Source: Paracoccus marinus (lineage in GTDB: Bacteria > Pseudomonadota > Alphaproteobacteria > Rhodobacterales > Rhodobacteraceae). From it: DNA of 64,000 bases. A model generated the notes under the pieces. That model had not been told where the DNA came from. It made no database searches and was given only the letters and a program-made list of their open reading frames with translations. Below are positions 59,526-64,000 of the stretch, in pieces (the stretch's first letter is position 1; every line of letters begins with the position of its first letter). Both the position numbers and the translations under genes were made by a program. Location: positions 124,001-188,000 of the forward strand of contig NZ_VJYZ01000018.1 of the NCBI RefSeq assembly GCF_007018965.1, written 5' to 3'.

Positions 59526-61808
59526 TCAGCCGTAATGGTCGACCGGGGTGCCCGCGAGGGCCGAGATGTTCAGCAGCCCGCGCGTCGTGATCGAGGGCGT
59601 CACGATATGGGCGCGGTTGCCCATCCCCATCAGGATCGGCCCGACCTCCAGCCCCTCGGCGCGAGTTTTCAGGATGTTGCGCACCCCCGAGGCCGCATCC
59701 GAGCCCGCGAAGATCAGCACATTCGCCGCGTCATTGCCCAGCCGCGAGCCGGGGAAGATCCGTTCCCGCACCGACGGGTCGAGTGCTGCGTCGACGTGCA
59801 TCTCCCCCTCGTAGATGAAATCGACCTGCGCCGCGTCCAGCAGCGCCAGCGCGGCCCGCATCTTGCGCCCCGAATAGGTGTCGAGGTTGCCGAACTGCGA
59901 ATGCGAGCAAAGCGCGATCTTCGGCGTTAGGCCGAAGCGGCGGACGTGGCGGGCGGCGCCCACCGCGGACGCGGCAACCTGTTCGGGGGTCGGGTCGTGG
60001 TTCACCTGCGTGTCGGCGATGAAGATCGGCTCGTCCTGCAGGATCATCATCGACAGCGCCCCGATCGGGTCCAGCCCGTCGCGCCCCAGCACCTGCCGGA
60101 TGAAGTCCAGATGCCACGAGAACTGCCCGACCGCGCCGCAGATCAGGCTGTCGGCCTCGTTCCGGTGAACCATGATCGCGCCGATCGCGGTGGTGTTCGT
60201 CCGCATGATCGACCGCGCGACGTCGGGGGTGACGCCGCGCCGGGCCATCAGCCGGTGATAGGTTTCCCAGTAGTCGCGGTAGCGCGAGTCGCTTTCCGGG
60301 TTCACGATCTCGAAGTCGGTTTCCGGCCGGATCGGCAGGGCCGCGCGTTCGCAGCGCGTCGCGATCACGTCGGGGCGTCCGATGAGGATCGGCACCTCGG
60401 TCGTTTCTTCCAGCATGGCGTTGGCGGCGCGCAGGACCCGCTCGTCCTCGCCATCGGCAAAGACGATGCGGCGGGTGGCGGTCGCCGCCGCCTCGAACAC
60501 AGGGCGCATGATGAGGGCCGAGCGGAAGACCGAGCTGTCCAGATTGCGCTTGTACGCGTCGAGGTCGGCCACGGGCCGCGCGGCCACGCCCGACTGCATC
60601 GCGGCGCGGGCGACGGCGGTGGCGACGACGCCGATCAGGCGCGGGTCGAAGGGCTTGGGGATCAGGTAGTCCGCGCCGAAGCTCAGCCGCTCGCTGCTGT
60701 AGGCGGCGGCGGCTTCGGCGCTGGTGGTGGCGCGGGCCAGCGCCGCGATGCCTTCGACGCAGGCGATCTGCATCTCGTCGTTGATGCGCGTCGCGCCCAC
60801 GTCCAGCGCGCCGCGGAAGATGAAGGGGAAGCACAGGACGTTGTTGACCTGGTTGGGATAGTCGCTGCGGCCGGTGGCGATGATCGCGTCCGGGCGGGCG
60901 GCGCGCACCTCCTCGGGCATGATCTCGGGCCGGGGGTTGGCGAGAGCGAAGACGATCGGCGGCGATGCCATCCGCGCGACCATGCCGGGCGCCAGCACGC
61001 CGGGGCCGGAAAGGCCCAGAAACAGGTCCGCGCCGTCGATCACGTCGTCGAGCGTGCGCAGGTCGGTCATCTGCGCGAACGCCGCCTTTTCGGCGTTCAT
61101 GTCGATTTCGCGGCCCGCGTGGACAAGGCCGTGGATGTCGCACAGCCACACGTTCTCGCGCCGGACGCCCAGCTTCAGCAGCATGTTGAGGCAGGCGATC
61201 CCCGCCGCGCCGCCGCCGGTCGAGACGACCTTGATGTCCTCGAACCGCTTTCCCGCGACCAGCAGCGCGTTGGTCGCGGCCGCGCCGACCACGATGGCGG
61301 TGCCGTGCTGGTCGTCGTGGAAGACGGGGATGTTCATCGACTCGCGGCACAGTTTTTCCACGACGAAGCAGTCGGGCGCCTTGATGTCTTCCAGGTTGAT
61401 CGCGCCGAAGGTCGGCTCGAGCGCGCGGACGATGGCGGCGAGCCGCTCGGGGTCGGATTCGTTCACCTCGATGTCGAAGCAGTCGATGTTGGCGAACTTC
61501 TTGAACAGGACCGCCTTGCCCTCCATCACCGGTTTCGAGGCGAGGGGGCCTATGTTGCCCAAGCCCAGCACCGCCGTTCCGTTGCTGACCACGGCGACGA
61601 GGTTCCCGCGCGAGGTGTAGCGGGCGGCGGTCGCGGCGTCGGCCTTGATCTCAAGACAGGCCTCGGCCACGCCGGGGGAATAGGCGCGGCTCAGGTCGCG
61701 GCCGTTCGCGAGCGGCTTCGTTGCGCGGATTTCCAGCTTTCCCGGGCGCGGAAATTCGTGGTAATCCAGCGCCGCCTGCCGTGCCGTGTCCTGCCGCCGT
61801 TCGTCCAT
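59526..61808 (-). CDS. maeB: NADP-dependent malic enzyme with PTA-like domain
   Basis: Oxidatively decarboxylates malate to pyruvate. The 760-residue protein is the large MaeB type. Residues 1-400 are the malic enzyme part, with [72 protein letters not shown] and the NADP loop [13 protein letters not shown]. Residues 430-760 resemble phosphotransacetylase ([49 protein letters not shown]); in MaeB this domain is regulatory rather than catalytic. It converges on aroA with a 25-base gap. Confidence 0.96.
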   Translation of the reverse strand: MDERRQDTARQAALDYHEFPRPGKLEIRATKPLANGRDLSRAYSPGVAEACLEIKADAATAARYTSRGNLVAVVSNGTAVLGLGNIGPLASKPVMEGKAVLFKKFANIDCFDIEVNESDPERLAAIVRALEPTFGAINLEDIKAPDCFVVEKLCRESMNIPVFHDDQHGTAIVVGAAATNALLVAGKRFEDIKVVSTGGGAAGIACLNMLLKLGVRRENVWLCDIHGLVHAGREIDMNAEKAAFAQMTDLRTLDDVIDGADLFLGLSGPGVLAPGMVARMASPPIVFALANPRPEIMPEEVRAARPDAIIATGRSDYPNQVNNVLCFPFIFRGALDVGATRINDEMQIACVEGIAALARATTSAEAAAAYSSERLSFGADYLIPKPFDPRLIGVVATAVARAAMQSGVAARPVADLDAYKRNLDSSVFRSALIMRPVFEAAATATRRIVFADGEDERVLRAANAMLEETTEVPILIGRPDVIATRCERAALPIRPETDFEIVNPESDSRYRDYWETYHRLMARRGVTPDVARSIMRTNTTAIGAIMVHRNEADSLICGAVGQFSWHLDFIRQVLGRDGLDPIGALSMMILQDEPIFIADTQVNHDPTPEQVAASAVGAARHVRRFGLTPKIALCSHSQFGNLDTYSGRKMRAALALLDAAQVDFIYEGEMHVDAALDPSVRERIFPGSRLGNDAANVLIFAGSDAASGVRNILKTRAEGLEVGPILMGMGNRAHIVTPSITTRGLLNISALAGTPVDHYG

Positions 61809-61930
61809 TCCTGCCCTCGTTTATGCTTTGGTCGAAGGCTAGACCCGTTCGCCGGCACGTCCAACCCCGTAGCGCGCAGTCCGGTCCCGGTCGCGCGCCG
61901 CTTTCCCTGCCTGAAAGGAGCTTTCCCCCC

Positions 61931-62332
61931 GTGACGCTGATCGACGAGGCCCGCAAGGTGCGGGAACTGGCCTACGCCCCCTATTCCCGCTTCAAGGTCG
62001 GCGCCGCCGTCCGGGGCCGCAACGGCGTCGTCTACGTCGGCTGCAACGTCGAGAACGTGGCCTATCCCGAGGGCACCTGCGCCGAGGCCGGCGCCATCGC
62101 CGCGATGGTGGCGGGGGGCGAGACCGAGTTGGTCGAGGTCTGCGTCATCGCCGAAAGCGGCAAGCCGATCCCGCCCTGCGGCGGCTGCCGCCAGAAGCTG
62201 GCCGAGTTCGGCGACGCCAACGTGCCCGTGCTGCTGGCGACGACCGGCGGGCAGACCCTTGCGACCACCATCGGCGACCTGCTGCCGGGCCGGTTCGACG
62301 CGACCCACATGGCGGATGTCGCGCCCCAGTGA
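61931..62332 (+). CDS. cdd: cytidine deaminase
   Basis: Deaminates cytidine and deoxycytidine in pyrimidine salvage. The 133-residue chain has the family length and zinc motifs: [20 protein letters not shown] (Cys plus the catalytic Glu, about residues 40-60) and [14 protein letters not shown] (C-x2-C, about 82-95). [13 protein letters not shown] near the N-terminus is the usual substrate-side block. The GTG at 61931 is chosen because it places this block at the expected distance and has AGGAG ten bases upstream; there is no better ATG. It is followed by upp. Confidence 0.95.
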   Translation: MTLIDEARKVRELAYAPYSRFKVGAAVRGRNGVVYVGCNVENVAYPEGTCAEAGAIAAMVAGGETELVEVCVIAESGKPIPPCGGCRQKLAEFGDANVPVLLATTGGQTLATTIGDLLPGRFDATHMADVAPQ

Positions 62333-62409
62333 CGGGGTGTGGCGGCCGCTTGGCTGATCGCGCCCGATCGGGCATCAAGGGCGCATCGCCCGCCTGCAAG
62401 GACCCTCGC

Positions 62410-63048
62410 ATGACCGACGCCCCGCATCTTACCGTGATCGATCATCCGCTGGTCCAGCACAAGCTGACGATCATGCGCGACAAGCGCACCTCGACGTCGG
62501 GGTTCCGCAAGCTTCTGCGGGAAATCAGCCTGCTTCTGGCCTATGAGGTCACGCGCGAGCTGGACCTGACCACGACCGAGATCGAGACGCCGCTGTGCCC
62601 GATGCAGGCCCCGGTGCTCGAGGGCAAGAAGCTTGCGCTGATCTCGATCCTGCGGGCCGGGAACGGGCTTCTGGACGGTATCCTGGAACTGATCCCGGCG
62701 GCGCGGGTGGGCTTTATCGGGTTGTACCGCGACCCGGTGACGCTGCAGCCGGTGCAGTATTACAGCAAGGTCCCGGCCGATCTGGACCTGAGGATGGTGA
62801 TCGTGGTGGACCCGATGCTGGCCACGGGAAACAGCTCGGCCGCGGCGATCGACCTGCTGAAGAAAGCGGGGGCACGGAACCTGCGCTTCCTGTGCCTGCT
62901 GGCCGCGCCCGAGGGCGTGGCGCGGATGCGCGAGGCGCACCCGGACGTCCCGATCTTCACCGCCGCGCTGGACGAGCGGCTGGACGAGCAAGGCTACATC
63001 CTGCCGGGCCTTGGCGACGCGGGCGACCGCATGTTCGGCACGAAATAG
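62410..63048 (+). CDS. upp: uracil phosphoribosyltransferase
   Basis: Salvages uracil to UMP with PRPP. The 212-residue chain matches the family (about 208-216). It has [20 protein letters not shown] near the N-terminus, [16 protein letters not shown], the PRPP motif [19 protein letters not shown] (about 127-145), and the C-terminal uracil-binding [16 protein letters not shown]. The ATG at 62410 has AAGGA eight bases upstream. With cdd it forms a pyrimidine salvage pair. Confidence 0.97.
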   Translation: MTDAPHLTVIDHPLVQHKLTIMRDKRTSTSGFRKLLREISLLLAYEVTRELDLTTTEIETPLCPMQAPVLEGKKLALISILRAGNGLLDGILELIPAARVGFIGLYRDPVTLQPVQYYSKVPADLDLRMVIVVDPMLATGNSSAAAIDLLKKAGARNLRFLCLLAAPEGVARMREAHPDVPIFTAALDERLDEQGYILPGLGDAGDRMFGTK

Positions 63049-63120
63049 TGGCGGCCTTAACCCGGAATTAGCTGCTCACCCCGTAGCGTCGGGAAAAGGG
63101 TTGGCGAATCGGGTGGCATC

Positions 63121-64000
63121 ATGCGGGTGAACGGACTGGGCGCGTTGATGGCGGCGATCGCCGGCACGTGGGCGCTGCTGCTGTCCTGTCAGGCGGGGCA
63201 TGCGGACGGGGCGGCTGCAGGGCCCGTCGCAGGTGCGACGGTGGCCGGGGGGCGCCCGGCCGAGCCGCCGCCGGCCGATTTCACGGGCGGGCAGTTTATC
63301 GACAGCGCGGGCTGCGTCTTCGTGCGCGGCGACGGGGTCTGGGACGCGCGGCAGGCCCGCGACGGCTCGCCGATCTGCGGCTATCCCCCGACCTTCTCGG
63401 CCCGCCGAACGGGCCCGGACCGGCTGACGCCGCTGTTCCCCGACACGGTCGAGGACGAAGGCACCCGCATCCGCCGCGAACTGACGGAGACGGTAATGGC
63501 CGGGCTTCAAACCGGCGAACTGGCAGGCGCACAGAGCAGTGGCGAGCGCGACGGGCCGTCGACAGGGCCGACGGGATCTACGATGGCGACGGGAGCGCAT
63601 GATCCGTCCCCGCTTCCCGTCGCGGCAGCGCCAGGGGAACTGCCCGACCCAACGAGCACCCTTGCCGCAAGCATCGCGGCGGCGCCCCGGTTGCGGGCCG
63701 GCATCGCCCGCGCAGGTGCGGGCGACCACTCGGCCGAATTGTGCGAACTGCTGGGCGCGAATGCCGGAACGACCGGCACTCTGGGTGCGCCGGACACGCT
63801 GGGCATGTGCGGGGGGATGGACGATGTGCTGGCCGGTCGTCGCCGGGTAGCAGCGGTGGAACCAGCTGACGTTGCGCCGCAGACAATCCACTCCGGTGTC
63901 AAGGCAGCCGCTGCGGAACGAGCCTCGGACAAGGCCGCGGATCGTCGCTCGGGTCGCGTTGCGCCGACGACCCGCGCGGTAAAGCAGACGAAGTCGCGTC
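63121..64000 (+). CDS. secreted protein, SPOR-protein-like N-terminus (truncated at window end)
   Basis: An open frame from ATG 63121 runs off the end of the window for 293 codons without a stop. The first 30 residues are a signal sequence with a possible lipobox (LLLSC at about residues 19-23) or a cleavage after GHA. Then comes DFTGGQFIDSAGCVFVRGDG and, further on, a SPICGYPPTF block, which resembles the N-terminal part of Rhodobacteraceae SPOR-domain cell-wall proteins. The rest is low-complexity Ala, Thr, Gly, Arg. A SPOR domain itself would lie beyond the window, so the family remains tentative. Confidence 0.7.
   Translation, partial: MRVNGLGALMAAIAGTWALLLSCQAGHADGAAAGPVAGATVAGGRPAEPPPADFTGGQFIDSAGCVFVRGDGVWDARQARDGSPICGYPPTFSARRTGPDRLTPLFPDTVEDEGTRIRRELTETVMAGLQTGELAGAQSSGERDGPSTGPTGSTMATGAHDPSPLPVAAAPGELPDPTSTLAASIAAAPRLRAGIARAGAGDHSAELCELLGANAGTTGTLGAPDTLGMCGGMDDVLAGRRRVAAVEPADVAPQTIHSGVKAAAAERASDKAADRRSGRVAPTTRAVKQTKSR

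Overview
The window is a 64 kb stretch of high-GC alphaproteobacterial chromosome, most likely from the Rhodobacterales (Rhodobacter/Paracoccus type). The reasons are a complete 14-gene nuo operon broken up by small accessory frames, a proline/alanine-tailed SecG next to pyrG, a CP4-like (class II) AroA, a plant/alphaproteobacterial type pyruvate dehydrogenase E3, RNase J behind nuoN-birA-coaX, and long antisense open frames caused by strong third-position GC bias. I see no insertion sequence, prophage, integrase, CRISPR array, rRNA or tRNA. It is ordinary core chromosome with one accessory-looking transport cluster.

Layout. 1-9.5 kb: end of an unknown gene, then secG-pyrG and a lone hisA (minus), a DUF2147 periplasmic protein, edd (minus) with a promoter that carries a GntR/LacI-like operator, an unknown exported protein, and the purA-DUF2842-thiamine pyrophosphokinase operon ending in a terminator. 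9.5-19.9 kb: a divergent oligopeptide-type ABC importer. Two paralogous binding proteins and two permeases are on the minus strand; a fused double ATPase, an FAD amine/amino acid oxidoreductase and an M20 amidohydrolase are on the plus strand. This looks like uptake plus catabolism of a peptide-like or N-acylated compound. 19.9-26.1 kb: an HVA1/DUF2945 small protein, an exported cyanophycinase-like peptidase, then the minus-strand run gph-queA-(MFS/DUF924 fusion)-lpdA.

26.2-35.3 kb: glmU-glmS (UDP-GlcNAc synthesis), a PAP2 phosphatase, a lipoprotein divergent from moaA, a GFA-family zinc protein divergent from uvrA. The 390-base gap before nuoA holds a decayed short-chain dehydrogenase C-terminus and the nuo promoter.

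35.6-57.3 kb: nuoABCDE-x-x-F-x-x-G-x-H-x-I-x-JKLMN followed without a break by birA, coaX and rnj. The seven extra frames inside nuo (a two-TM protein with a basic tail, a DUF5337-like protein, a DUF5333-like exported protein, a small repeat-bearing anchor, a lipoprotein, a 65-residue soluble protein and a Cys-free carboxymuconolactone decarboxylase-like protein) are the best candidates here for under-described biology, as possible complex I accessory or assembly factors. 57.4-64 kb: trmB, a hairpin-like intergenic repeat, aroA, maeB (minus), cdd, upp and the start of a secreted protein cut off by the window end.
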